From assembly GCF_900187615.1 (NCBI RefSeq), contig NZ_FYDO01000013.1, positions 1-64,000 of the forward strand: DNA of 64,000 bases, in the 5' to 3' direction. The position numbers and the translations under genes are program-made. Of the stretch, positions 8,566 through 16,347 are shown in pieces. Every line of letters begins with the position of its first letter. Within the stretch, counting starts at the first letter, position 1. The DNA comes from Pseudomonas sp. Irchel s3f7. GTDB lineage: Bacteria > Pseudomonadota > Gammaproteobacteria > Pseudomonadales > Pseudomonadaceae. The notes under the pieces were generated by a model. That model was not told the origin of the DNA, searched no databases, and saw only the letters and a list, made by a program, of their open reading frames with translations.

Positions 8566-9147
8566 ATGCGCAACGAATCCATTCGCTACCTGATTGTGCC
8601 GGGCTGGCAAGGATCGCCAGACGATCATTGGCAAAGCCACTGGCAAAACAGCCTGCCGAACAGTGCGCGGGTGGAGCAGGCCGACTGGCTGACGCCGCGT
8701 CGTGAAGACTGGGTGGCGGCTTTGGCCGAGGCGATTGCTGCCGACAGCACGCCGGTGATTCTGATCGCCCACAGCCTGGGTTGCATCACCGTCGCGCACT
8801 GGGCGGCGACAGCGCCAGTGCAATTTCTGCGTCAGGTACGTGGGGCGTTACTGGTTGCACCGGCGGACGTCGAACGCCCGGCCTGCGCACCGGCCTTGCG
8901 CAATTTCGCGCCGATTCCAACCGATCTGCTGCCCTTCCCGAGCCAGGTCGTCAGCTCCGACAACGACAGCGCCGTCAGCGCGCCGCGCGCGCTGGAACTG
9001 GCACGCAACTGGGGCGCCGAGGCGGGGATTCTGGCAGGGGCGGGGCACATCAACGTCAAGTCCGGCCACCAGCGTTGGGAGCAGGGGTTTGCCTATCTGT
9101 ATCGCCTGCAAAACCGCATGGAACATCACGCTCTGCGCCGCGCTTGA
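8566..9147 (+). CDS. RBBP9/YdeN-type alpha/beta hydrolase
   Basis: Small serine hydrolase of the RBBP9/YdeN family, 193 residues. The nucleophile elbow is AHSLGC with S70; the acid is probably D132 or D134 (SSDNDSAV) and the base H161 (GAGHINVKSG). The start VPGWQGSPDDHWQSHW is typical of the family. The substrate is unknown. It is about 57 bases upstream of the sigma-54 activator on the same strand and probably co-transcribed; similar hydrolases sit beside sulfur-starvation genes in Pseudomonas. The ATG has a GGAGAG site about 9 bases upstream. Confidence 0.85.
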   Translation: MRNESIRYLIVPGWQGSPDDHWQSHWQNSLPNSARVEQADWLTPRREDWVAALAEAIAADSTPVILIAHSLGCITVAHWAATAPVQFLRQVRGALLVAPADVERPACAPALRNFAPIPTDLLPFPSQVVSSDNDSAVSAPRALELARNWGAEAGILAGAGHINVKSGHQRWEQGFAYLYRLQNRMEHHALRRA

Positions 9148-9204
9148 GTCTTTCTTTTCATTGAATCGCCCCCGTCTCCCGGCGGTTTTGGGCGGGAGTC
9201 TGCC

Positions 9205-10134
9205 ATGAGTTTTGAAACGTTCGGTCAGCCCTTGCTGACCTTTCCCGATGCAGAAAAAAGTCCCCTGAGCATTCGCGCCAAGGCGCTGGTGTTCGTCGAT
9301 CCACGTTCCCGCCAACTGCGCGAGGACCTGGAGCAATTGGCACCACGCTCGATCTCGGTACTTATCCGTGGCGAAACCGGTACCGGCAAAGAGTTGCTCG
9401 CACGGCATATCCATCGCGCCAGCGATCGCGGCGGTTTGTTCGTGTCGGTCAATTGCGGCGCCATCAGCCCGACGTACGCCGACGCCGAACTGTTTGGCTA
9501 CGCCGGGGGCAGCTTCAGCGGTTCGGCGAGCAGCCGCGCCGGGTGGTTTGGCTCGGCCAATGGCGGCACGCTGTACCTGGACGAAATCGGTGACTTGCCG
9601 CTGCCGATCCAGATCAAGTTGCTCGCAGCCCTGGAAAACCACGAGGTCACCCGCGTCGGCGCCCATCAGCCGAGCCCGGTGGACGTGCGCCTGGTCGCGG
9701 CCACCAGCATCGATCTGGCCCAGGCCGTCGCTGCCGGAAAATTCCACGAGCGGCTTTTTCACTACCTCGGCGAAGGCCAACTCGAACTGCCGGCGCTGCG
9801 CGAACGCACCGGCGATATCCTGTCGCTGGCCGAGTATTTCCTCGGCATCTACAGCCAGCGCCTCGACTTGCCGGTGCCGCTGATCAGCGAGGCGGCGCAA
9901 CGGGTGCTGGAGCGCCACAGTTGGCCGGGCAACACCCGGGAACTGGAAAACATCATTCACTTTGCGCTGCTGGTAAGCACCGGGGATGAGATTTTGCCGG
10001 AGCATTTGAATTTGCCGGAGCTCTCGATTTCTCTGGAGCAGATCGAGAGTCAGATCCGGCAGATTCTCGACAATGGCTCTGTCGCTGACCAGGCAGCCTT
10101 GAAACAGTCACTCAAAAACATCGGGCTTTCGTAG
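9205..10134 (+). CDS. sigma-54 interaction domain regulator (SfnR-like) with variant GAFTGA loop
   Basis: AAA+ activator of sigma-54 RNA polymerase, 309 residues, with no N-terminal sensor domain. Walker A is GETGTGKE (56-63), Walker B/DEIGDL is at 126-131, the Arg finger region is LRERTGD (198-204) and sensor II is WPGNTRELE (240-248). The sigma-54 contact loop reads GSFSGS (102-107) rather than the nearly invariant GAFTGA. The C-terminus (QIRQILDNGSVADQ to GLS) lacks a recognisable Fis-type helix-turn-helix. SfnR of P. putida, also lacking a receiver domain, controls dimethyl sulfone use; the SfnR link here rests on the sulfur context. It may act without binding an enhancer, or with a partner. 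Confidence 0.82.
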   Translation: MSFETFGQPLLTFPDAEKSPLSIRAKALVFVDPRSRQLREDLEQLAPRSISVLIRGETGTGKELLARHIHRASDRGGLFVSVNCGAISPTYADAELFGYAGGSFSGSASSRAGWFGSANGGTLYLDEIGDLPLPIQIKLLAALENHEVTRVGAHQPSPVDVRLVAATSIDLAQAVAAGKFHERLFHYLGEGQLELPALRERTGDILSLAEYFLGIYSQRLDLPVPLISEAAQRVLERHSWPGNTRELENIIHFALLVSTGDEILPEHLNLPELSISLEQIESQIRQILDNGSVADQAALKQSLKNIGLS

Positions 10135-10209
10135 GAGCAAGCTTGCTCGCGATCGCGGCGACGCGGTTTTTCTGAACTGACGCCATCGCCAGCAAGCCGG
10201 CTCCTACAA
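10131..10209. repeat. REP doublet
   Basis: gtaggagcaagcttgctcgc and the diverged inverted copy atcgccagcaagccggctcc. Confidence 0.75.
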
Positions 10210-10245
10210 AGGAAGATGTGCGAGTTAGAGTTGCATGAACAAAAT

Positions 10246-10293
10246 GGAATAAGAAGCTGAATAAACGTTATTGTTCGGGAATAAAAAATCCCG
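10246..10293. promoter_or_regulatory. paired GGAATA sites upstream of the orphan metQ
   Basis: ggaataagaagct (10246-10258) and ggaata (10278-10283) are 32 bases apart, the mirror image of the pair at 8464-8500. The second lies in the small dyad cgggaataaaaaatcccg (10276-10293). Candidate sulfur-responsive promoter elements. Confidence 0.35.
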
Positions 10294-10388
10294 GTATTGT
10301 CCGCATCACGCCAGCGATAGCACTTCACTGGCACTCTCATCTTCAAGCCGTCGCCACAAGCGACTGTGATTTTCGATAAGGACACTGC

Positions 10389-11171
10389 ATGAAAAAGGTT
10401 CTGTTGTTCACCGCACTGGCGGCCGCCCTGACCTCGGGCCTGGCACAGGCCGGCGAGAAACTGGTGGTTGCCGCGACCCCGGTGCCACACGCCGAGATCC
10501 TCGAGCTGATCAAGCCAGCCCTCGCCAAAGAAGGCGTGGACCTGGAAATCAAAGTCTTCACCGACTACGTCCAACCGAACGTGCAAGTCGATCAGAAGCG
10601 TCTGGACGCCAACTACTTCCAGACCCTGCCGTACCTGAAAAGCTTCAACGAAGGCAAAGGCACTCACTTGGAAACCGTGATCGGTGTTCACGTGGAACCA
10701 TTCGGTGGCTACTCGAAGAAAGTCAAAAGCCTGGCTGAGCTGAAGGACGGCGCCACCATCGCCATCCCGAACGAAGGCAGCAACAGCGGCCGCGCCCTGA
10801 TCCTGCTGCAGAAGGCTGGCCTGATCGAGTTGAAAGACCCGAAAAATGCCCTGGCCACGCCGAAAGACATCGCCAAGAACCCGCACAACTTCAAGTTCAA
10901 GGAACTCGAATCGGCCATGCTGCCGCGCGTGCTGGATCAGGTCGACCTGGACATGATCAACACCAACTACGCGCTGGAAGCGGGTCTGAACCCGGCTAAA
11001 GACGCTCTGGTGATCGAAGGTGCCGATTCGCCTTACGTGAACTTCCTGGTGGCCCGTCCGGACAACAAGGACAGCGTTGCCATCCAGAAACTGGCCAAGG
11101 CCCTGACCAGCCCGGAAGTGAAAGCCTTCATCGAGAAGAAGTACAGCGGCGCGGTTCTGCCGGCGTTCTGA
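10389..11171 (+). CDS. metQ: MetQ-family methionine-binding protein (orphan copy)
   Basis: NlpA/MetQ-family periplasmic binding protein, 260 residues. The signal peptide has an AQA-G cleavage site and no lipobox, so it is probably soluble. Family hallmarks include ATPVPHAEIL, VDANYFQ-like LDANYFQTLPYL, and IAIPNEGSNSGRALILLQ. Methionine is the expected ligand, though related short-chain sulfur ligands are possible. No metN or metI is adjacent; a full metQ-metN-metI set lies at 20.9-23.5 kb, so this copy may share that transporter or one outside the window. A strong terminator follows. Confidence 0.88.
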   Translation: MKKVLLFTALAAALTSGLAQAGEKLVVAATPVPHAEILELIKPALAKEGVDLEIKVFTDYVQPNVQVDQKRLDANYFQTLPYLKSFNEGKGTHLETVIGVHVEPFGGYSKKVKSLAELKDGATIAIPNEGSNSGRALILLQKAGLIELKDPKNALATPKDIAKNPHNFKFKELESAMLPRVLDQVDLDMINTNYALEAGLNPAKDALVIEGADSPYVNFLVARPDNKDSVAIQKLAKALTSPEVKAFIEKKYSGAVLPAF

Positions 11172-11200
11172 TTCGCGAAGCAAACCCCTTCAAGGTTTCA

Positions 11201-11234
11201 AACGCCGACGGCTGATTTAGCGTCGGCGTTTTTT
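11201..11234 (+). terminator. intrinsic terminator after metQ
   Basis: aacgccgacg (11201-11210) pairs with cgtcggcgtt (11221-11230) over a 10-base loop, followed by TTTT. Confidence 0.85.
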
Positions 11235-11265
11235 ATGGGTGTTTGATTTAATGGTGGCGTGAAGC

Positions 11266-11301
11266 TTTTGTGGCAAGGGAGCAAGCTCCCTTGCCACAAA
11301 A
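11266..11301. repeat. single REP-like palindrome
   Basis: ttttgtggcaaggga and its exact reverse complement around gcaagc. Confidence 0.7.
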
Positions 11302-11569
11302 AACAAACATCAGATACTGCGACAAATCCTTCAGGTCACCCTGACCTTCAACGCCCTGCGCAACGCCATCAATAATTTAACAACGTCCTGCGGATCCAGC
11401 CGTTGCGGCACGGTTGCCTCTGCCATTTCTCTCATCCTTGTGATTGCCCGGCCGGGGAGTCTGGCCAAAAGCGGTCCGTCCTTGGAGTGGGATCTCGAAA
11501 AAAAGATCCTTCCTACGGTGCCAGGGAAAATAGTCGTCTTCCATCGTTCCGGCAAATCGCTCAGGCCGG

Positions 11570-11597
11570 CGACACCTAGCAGTTCTGCTAGGTGTCG
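11570..11597. promoter_or_regulatory. 12-bp hairpin in the presumed 5' leader of the Rhs gene
   Basis: cgacacctagca (11570-11581) pairs perfectly with tgctaggtgtcg (11586-11597) over a GTTC loop, about 36 bases before the ribosome site. No T-run follows on the plus strand. It could regulate the leader or mark a cassette boundary. Confidence 0.5.
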
Positions 11598-11647
11598 ACA
11601 TGGCTGTGAGGGTGCAACCTCTGCTCAAAGACAGGAGGACTCATCCG

Positions 11648-12775
11648 ATGAACGCTACGGAAAAGACCACATACCGCTACGACGCTCTGGATCGTCTGGT
11701 TGAACTGGCACCGTTTGGGCTGGATAACGTGACCCGTTTCTACCGCGGTGAACATTTGGCAACGCAACTGCAAGGGAACGGCGGGCATAGTGTTTTTCAA
11801 CACGGCACGCAGTTGCTGGCAGTGCAATCGCGTGAGGGGCCCAGCATCAACAGCCAGTTGTTGGCCACGGATCAGCAGCGTTCCGTACTGCGGGCAGGTC
11901 CCGAGTCTCAAACCTTTGCGCCTTACGGTCATCGTCGGGTCGAGGGTGGTCCAGGCAGTCTTCTGGGCTTTACTGGCGAAGTGATCGACCCGATCACTGG
12001 CGATTACTTGCTGGGCAACGGGCTCCGAGCGTTCAACCCGGTACTGATGAGGTTCAACAGCCCGGACAGCTTGAGCCCGTTTGGGCGGGGCGGGTTGAAT
12101 CCGTATGCGTATTGCTTGGGGGATCCGGTGAATTTCAGTGATCCGACGGGGCGGTTTGCCGATATTTTTCGCTTGCTCACAAGCTTCATCGGTTTCTCGA
12201 ACACAAGGTTGGGTATGTCCCGCACAATCCCCGCCTTTAACTTGGCCAAGGATGCCTTGAGATTGGGGGCCGCCAAGAAGCTACCCTTCAGGCAGGCCTT
12301 TGCGGCAGGAAGCACGGTCTCGGCCAGTAGATTGCTACTTGCTGCAAGTCTGGTTGGGGTTGCCGGTGGCGTTGCGAAACTCGCCGGTGAACCTGAGGTT
12401 GCCGATGTACTGTGGTATGTAGGTGGAGGGCTCTCAGGGTTGGCGTTTATGTCGAGAGTAGGTACTTTCTGGGCGGCGAGTAAGCCCGGGACTGAGGCTG
12501 CCTTGGTGAGTTTTGTGAAGAACAAGGGGCGGGTAGTATCCGCGACACCGCTTGCTATACCCCGTCCTTCTCTGGTGCCTCCGCACCGTTCGATCCAAAG
12601 TCGAACCCCTTCTGCGTCGGACATATCACAGCTCACACCAAGTACTACTGCACCGTCATCGGGGGACTTTGATGGCGTACGTTACAGCTGGATGACACCA
12701 GAAATCGACGCTGCGTTGAACAAACGAGGAAGTGCGTCCCCTCGTAGCTCCATAAGCAGTATTCGTAGCACCTAA
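11648..12775 (+). CDS. orphan Rhs-repeat core protein with variable C-terminal domain
   Basis: A 375-residue protein consisting only of the last part of an Rhs shell and a unique tip. Residues 9-100 hold a degenerate Rhs/YD repeat (YRYDALDRLVEL). Residues 105-168 are the Rhs-associated core (LGFTGEVIDPITGDYLLGNG to NPYAYCLGDPVNFSDPTG). After the DPTG boundary the tip (169-375) has two hydrophobic stretches (about 226-243 and 255-270), a Pro/Ser-rich linker (301-340) and a Ser-rich tail (ending SSIRST). No known toxin fold is recognised. The ATG has AGGAGG at 11633-11638. Such mini-Rhs genes may act as recombination donors of tips or as small effectors. No obvious immunity gene follows. Confidence 0.78.
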   Translation: MNATEKTTYRYDALDRLVELAPFGLDNVTRFYRGEHLATQLQGNGGHSVFQHGTQLLAVQSREGPSINSQLLATDQQRSVLRAGPESQTFAPYGHRRVEGGPGSLLGFTGEVIDPITGDYLLGNGLRAFNPVLMRFNSPDSLSPFGRGGLNPYAYCLGDPVNFSDPTGRFADIFRLLTSFIGFSNTRLGMSRTIPAFNLAKDALRLGAAKKLPFRQAFAAGSTVSASRLLLAASLVGVAGGVAKLAGEPEVADVLWYVGGGLSGLAFMSRVGTFWAASKPGTEAALVSFVKNKGRVVSATPLAIPRPSLVPPHRSIQSRTPSASDISQLTPSTTAPSSGDFDGVRYSWMTPEIDAALNKRGSASPRSSISSIRST

Positions 12776-12807
12776 CCCTGTTGAGCGCCCCGCAGGATTG
12801 CCTGACT

Positions 12808-14004
12808 TCAATCCGGCCAATTCCACGCCGGCTCATCCAACATCCGTTGCCCCACAATCCCGGTCTGCCCAAGGTTCTTCTCCAGCACGATGCAGTTGCA
12901 GTCCGGGTCTTCCTGCAACGCCGAAATCAACCGTCGGGCATGGGACACCACCCACACCTGGCACTGCTCGGACGCGCGAATGATCAAGCGCGCCAACGCC
13001 GGCAGCAGGTCCGGATGCAGGCTGGTTTCCGGTTCGTTCAGCACCATCAGCGTCGGCGGGCGTGGCGTCAGCAAAGCTGCGACCAGCAGCAGATAACGCA
13101 ACGTCCCGTCCGACAATTCTGCCGCCGACAACGGGCGCAACAACCCCTCCTGATAAAACTCGATAGCGAAGCGCCCGCCCGGCAGAGGTTCGATGGCCAG
13201 CCGTGCACCGGGAAACGCATCACTGATCGCCACCCACAACGCCTCCGGATCGCCGATTTCAATAATGGTCTGCAAGGCCGCCGCCAGATCACGCCCGTCG
13301 TGGTGCAGCACCGGTGTGCGCGTGCCCAACTGAGGTTGTCGCGCGGGCGCATCGGCATCGCTGCGAAAGTGATCGTAAAAGCGCCAGCGGCGGATGAACT
13401 CGCGCATCTCCAGCACTTCCGGCGAAGTCCGCAGGCTGCCGACCTGATCGAACAGGCTGTCGAACGCCGGCGTGTGTTGCGCCAGCACGTCCCAACTGCG
13501 ATTGGCGCGGGCGCGGATCATCGGGCCGTCGCGATCCACCAGCAGGCTCGCAGGGCGATAGAACGCTCCGGCCCACAGGCATTCGCGCTTGATTTGCGGG
13601 TCGAGGCTGAAGCGTGACGGGATGGGTAACGTGTGGTTGGGCAGCATGAAATGCCCATTGGAATCGGGTAGGCCCAGGCTGATCGAATAGCCAAAGTCTT
13701 CACCGGCAAAACCCAGGCGCAGGCGTTTCACACCTTGGCGCACCGAGGCTTCGATCGGTACTTCGCCATTGCGCATGCGTCGGGTGATGGTTTCCGGCCC
13801 GGCCCAGAACGTCGAATCCAGGCCACCTTCGCGGGCCAGCGCATTGACCACGCCGCCCTGAGCGGTTTCCGCCAGCAGTCGCAAGGCGCGGTAAAGGTTG
13901 GACTTGCCGCTGCCGTTGGGGCCGGTGATCAGATTCAGCCGGCCCAACGGGATCACCAGTTTGTTGATCGAGCGGTAATTGGCCACGGCGAGCGTCTGGA
14001 GCAT
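12808..14004 (-). CDS. predicted AAA family ATPase (AAA_21/COG4637-like)
   Basis: A 398-residue ATPase of the ABC/SMC-like AAA_21 type. Walker A is GPNGSGKS (28-35), and the signature-like LSDGTLRYLLL precedes the Walker B region MVLNEPETSLHPDLLP near residue 320, where Asn replaces the usual Asp, as often seen in this family. A switch motif SHARRLISAL follows. The role is unknown; relatives include OLD-like nucleases, but no TOPRIM domain is present here. The start at 14004 gives the typical MLQTLAVANYRSINKLVI opening and has AGGA upstream; 113 further codons upstream in frame are non-coding in character. It is convergent with the Rhs gene and divergent from the RND operon. Confidence 0.8.
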   Translation of the reverse strand: MLQTLAVANYRSINKLVIPLGRLNLITGPNGSGKSNLYRALRLLAETAQGGVVNALAREGGLDSTFWAGPETITRRMRNGEVPIEASVRQGVKRLRLGFAGEDFGYSISLGLPDSNGHFMLPNHTLPIPSRFSLDPQIKRECLWAGAFYRPASLLVDRDGPMIRARANRSWDVLAQHTPAFDSLFDQVGSLRTSPEVLEMREFIRRWRFYDHFRSDADAPARQPQLGTRTPVLHHDGRDLAAALQTIIEIGDPEALWVAISDAFPGARLAIEPLPGGRFAIEFYQEGLLRPLSAAELSDGTLRYLLLVAALLTPRPPTLMVLNEPETSLHPDLLPALARLIIRASEQCQVWVVSHARRLISALQEDPDCNCIVLEKNLGQTGIVGQRMLDEPAWNWPD

Positions 14005-14182
14005 GTGGATTCCTGAAACGGTATCAAACGAGGCGTTCATTGTCGGGTAGGCGCAGGCGTCTATGGCAAGTGTTTTCGGCAGAACCTGCTTCGAACTTTT
14101 TCTTAATAAGACGCTCGTGCAAGGTCCATAGTCTGTTCTAAGCTCTGTGTCGTGTTGTATCTGAAAAGGCCAAGGAGTGTGC

Positions 14183-15286
14183 ATGGTGGTTCCCGGATTG
14201 AAAGTGGTAATGGCCTTGAGTGTCGTCATGCTGCTGACGGCTTGCGAAGAGAAAAAACCGGTGCAGGAGTACCTGCCACGGGTGTTCGTGCAAGTCGTCA
14301 AGCCGGAAGATTTTGCGGCCTCGGTCACCCTCACCGGTGACATTCAGGCGCGTGTCCAGACTGAGCTGTCGTTTCGCGTGGGTGGCAAGATCATCCAGCG
14401 CTCGGTCGATGTGGGTGACCGGGTGACCGCCAAGCAAGTGCTGGCACGGCTCGACCCCAAGGATTTGCAGACCAGTGTCGATTCGGCCCAGGCGCAAGTC
14501 GTCGCCGAACAGGCGCGGGTGACGCAAAGCGCGGCGGCGTTCGTGCGTCAGCAAAAGCTCCTGCCCAAGGGCTACACCAGCCAAAGCGAATACGACTCGG
14601 CCCAGGCCGCCTTGCGCAGCAGTCAGAGCGCATTGAGCGCAGCGCAGGCGCAACTGGCCAATGCCAAGGATCAGTTGAGCTACACGGCGCTGATCGCCGA
14701 TGCGCCGGGTGTGATTACCGAGCGCCAGGCCGAAGTCGGCCAAGTCGTCCAAGCGACCATGCCGATCTTCAGCCTGGCCACTGACGGCGACCGCGATGCG
14801 GTGTTCAATGTCTATGAATCACTGCTGGCCGAGAAGCCGAAGGACCAGACCATTGTCCTCAGCCTGCTCGACAACCCGGCCATCAAAACCACCGGTACCG
14901 TGCGTGAAATCACGCCGGCGGTGTCGGCGCAGTCCGGTACCGTGCAGGTGAAAGTCGGCCTCGATAAATTGCCCGAGGGTATGCAATTGGGTTCGGTGGT
15001 CAGCGCCACGGCCCGGGGATCAGGCAAGTCGGTCGTGGAATTGCCGTGGTCTGCATTGACCAAGAACATCAGTGAACCGGCCGTCTGGATTGTCGACGAC
15101 AAGGGTCAGGCACAGTTGCACTCGGTCACCGTCAGCCGCTATCTGACCGGCAAGGTCATCATCGGTGATGGTTTGAAGGGCGGTGAAAAAGTCATTGTGG
15201 CGGGTGGGCAATTGTTGCACCCAGGCATGGAAGTCGAGATTGCCGAAAACACTTACAAGGATTTGAGCTGGGAGGCCAAGCCATGA
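14183..15286 (+). CDS. triA: RND efflux periplasmic adaptor 1 (TriA-like lipoprotein)
   Basis: Membrane-fusion adaptor of about 367 residues. A lipoprotein signal ends in LLTAC-EEK. The hybrid lipoyl/barrel layout follows: TLTGDIQARVQTELSFRVGG, a coiled-coil hairpin (about residues 95-165) and LSYTALIADAPGVITER. ATG at 14183 is preferred, with AAGGAG at 14172-14177; an in-frame GTG at 14177 overlaps that site. It is first in a three-gene operon (adaptor, adaptor, pump) with ATGA overlaps. Two adaptors with one pump is the pattern of P. aeruginosa TriABC, which exports triclosan with OpmH; the substrate here is not known. Confidence 0.85.
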   Translation: MVVPGLKVVMALSVVMLLTACEEKKPVQEYLPRVFVQVVKPEDFAASVTLTGDIQARVQTELSFRVGGKIIQRSVDVGDRVTAKQVLARLDPKDLQTSVDSAQAQVVAEQARVTQSAAAFVRQQKLLPKGYTSQSEYDSAQAALRSSQSALSAAQAQLANAKDQLSYTALIADAPGVITERQAEVGQVVQATMPIFSLATDGDRDAVFNVYESLLAEKPKDQTIVLSLLDNPAIKTTGTVREITPAVSAQSGTVQVKVGLDKLPEGMQLGSVVSATARGSGKSVVELPWSALTKNISEPAVWIVDDKGQAQLHSVTVSRYLTGKVIIGDGLKGGEKVIVAGGQLLHPGMEVEIAENTYKDLSWEAKP

Positions 15287-16347
15287 AGCCTTTATGGGCG
15301 TTGTCCATCGGGCTGCTGCTGAGCGCCTGTTCCGAAAGCAAGCCGCCACCGGAGCCTGTGCGCCCGGTGCTGTCGATCAAGATCAAGGCGTTGAACGAAG
15401 AGGATCTGGGGCGCTTCGCCGGCAGCATTCAGGCGCGCTACGAAAGCAACACCGGGTTCCGCGTGGGCGGTCGGATCGCCAGTCGTAATGTCGATGTGGG
15501 AGCCGAGGTCGAGAAGGGCACGCTGCTCGCCACCCTCGATCCATCCGACCAGCAGAATCAGTTGCGTTCGGCCCAGGGCGACCTGGCGAAAATCCAGGCG
15601 CAACTGATCAATGCCAAGGCCAGTGCCATGCGCCAGCAAGCCCTGTTTGATCGTGGCGTTGGCGCACAGGCGCAGCTGGATGACGCCATGACCAACCTGA
15701 AAACCACCCAGGCGTCGCTCGATCAGGCCCGCGCGGCCGTCAATCAAAGCAAGGACCAATTGAGCTACACCGAGCTGCGTGCCGACCATAAAGCCGTGGT
15801 CACGGCGTGGAGCGCCGAGGCCGGGCAAGTCGTCTCAGCCGGGCAACAAGTGGTCACCCTGGCACAACCGGATATCAAAGAGGCGGTGATCGACCTGCCG
15901 GATACGCTGGTCGATCAGCTGCCCAGTGATGTGGTGTTTCTGGTCGCGGCACAACTCAATCCAGGCATCAACACCACCGCGACCATTCGCGAAATCGAAC
16001 CCCAGGCGCAAAGCGCCACGCGCACCCGGCGTGCCCGTCTGACCCTGGCCGAAACGCCAGAAGGCTTTCGCCTGGGCACGGCGATCAGCGTCACCTTGAG
16101 CACGGCGATCAAGCCGCGCATCGAACTGCCCGCTTCCGCGTTGCAGGAGGTCGATGGCAAACAGCGCATCTGGGTGATCGATGCACAGAACAAAACCGTC
16201 TCCCCCCGGGATGTCAGCGTGATCAGCCGCACCGCCAGCACTGTAGTGCTGGCCGGCGGGGTGAAGAACGGTGAACGGGTGGTGAGTGCCGGTGTACACA
16301 GCCTCAAACCAGGGCAGGCAGTTAAAATCGACGAGGACAGTCAATGA
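15283..16347 (+). CDS. triB: RND efflux periplasmic adaptor 2 (TriB-like lipoprotein)
   Basis: Second membrane-fusion adaptor, 354 residues, with a lipobox LLSAC-SES. It parallels adaptor 1 in sequence (FAGSIQARYESNTGFRVGGR, LSYTELRADHKAVVTAW), pointing to an old tandem duplication. The coiled-coil hairpin covers about residues 95-160. Its start overlaps the adaptor 1 stop by ATGA and its end overlaps the pump start in the same way, so the three are translationally coupled. Confidence 0.85.
   Translation: MKPLWALSIGLLLSACSESKPPPEPVRPVLSIKIKALNEEDLGRFAGSIQARYESNTGFRVGGRIASRNVDVGAEVEKGTLLATLDPSDQQNQLRSAQGDLAKIQAQLINAKASAMRQQALFDRGVGAQAQLDDAMTNLKTTQASLDQARAAVNQSKDQLSYTELRADHKAVVTAWSAEAGQVVSAGQQVVTLAQPDIKEAVIDLPDTLVDQLPSDVVFLVAAQLNPGINTTATIREIEPQAQSATRTRRARLTLAETPEGFRLGTAISVTLSTAIKPRIELPASALQEVDGKQRIWVIDAQNKTVSPRDVSVISRTASTVVLAGGVKNGERVVSAGVHSLKPGQAVKIDEDSQ

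Larger units (their letters stand above)
11235..11647. other. spacer before the orphan Rhs gene, with hairpins
   Basis: About 410 bases without a firmly supported gene. It holds a REP-like palindrome (11266-11301, tttgtggcaaggga with its complement). A short minus-strand frame (11331-11426, 31 codons) has only a weak ribosome site. A perfect hairpin (11570-11597) lies upstream of the Rhs gene, as though the block is part of the Rhs cassette. Confidence 0.4.

Noticed and set aside
11331..11426. 31-codon minus-strand ORF (MAEATVPQRLDPQDVVKLLM...)
   Set aside because: Codon use is plausible and an AAGG lies nearby, but there is no recognised family and the length is too small to call.
12808..14004. 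Rhs gene and AAA ATPase as one defence or toxin-immunity system
   Set aside because: They are convergent, not co-transcribed, and the ATPase has no known immunity features; only adjacency links them.
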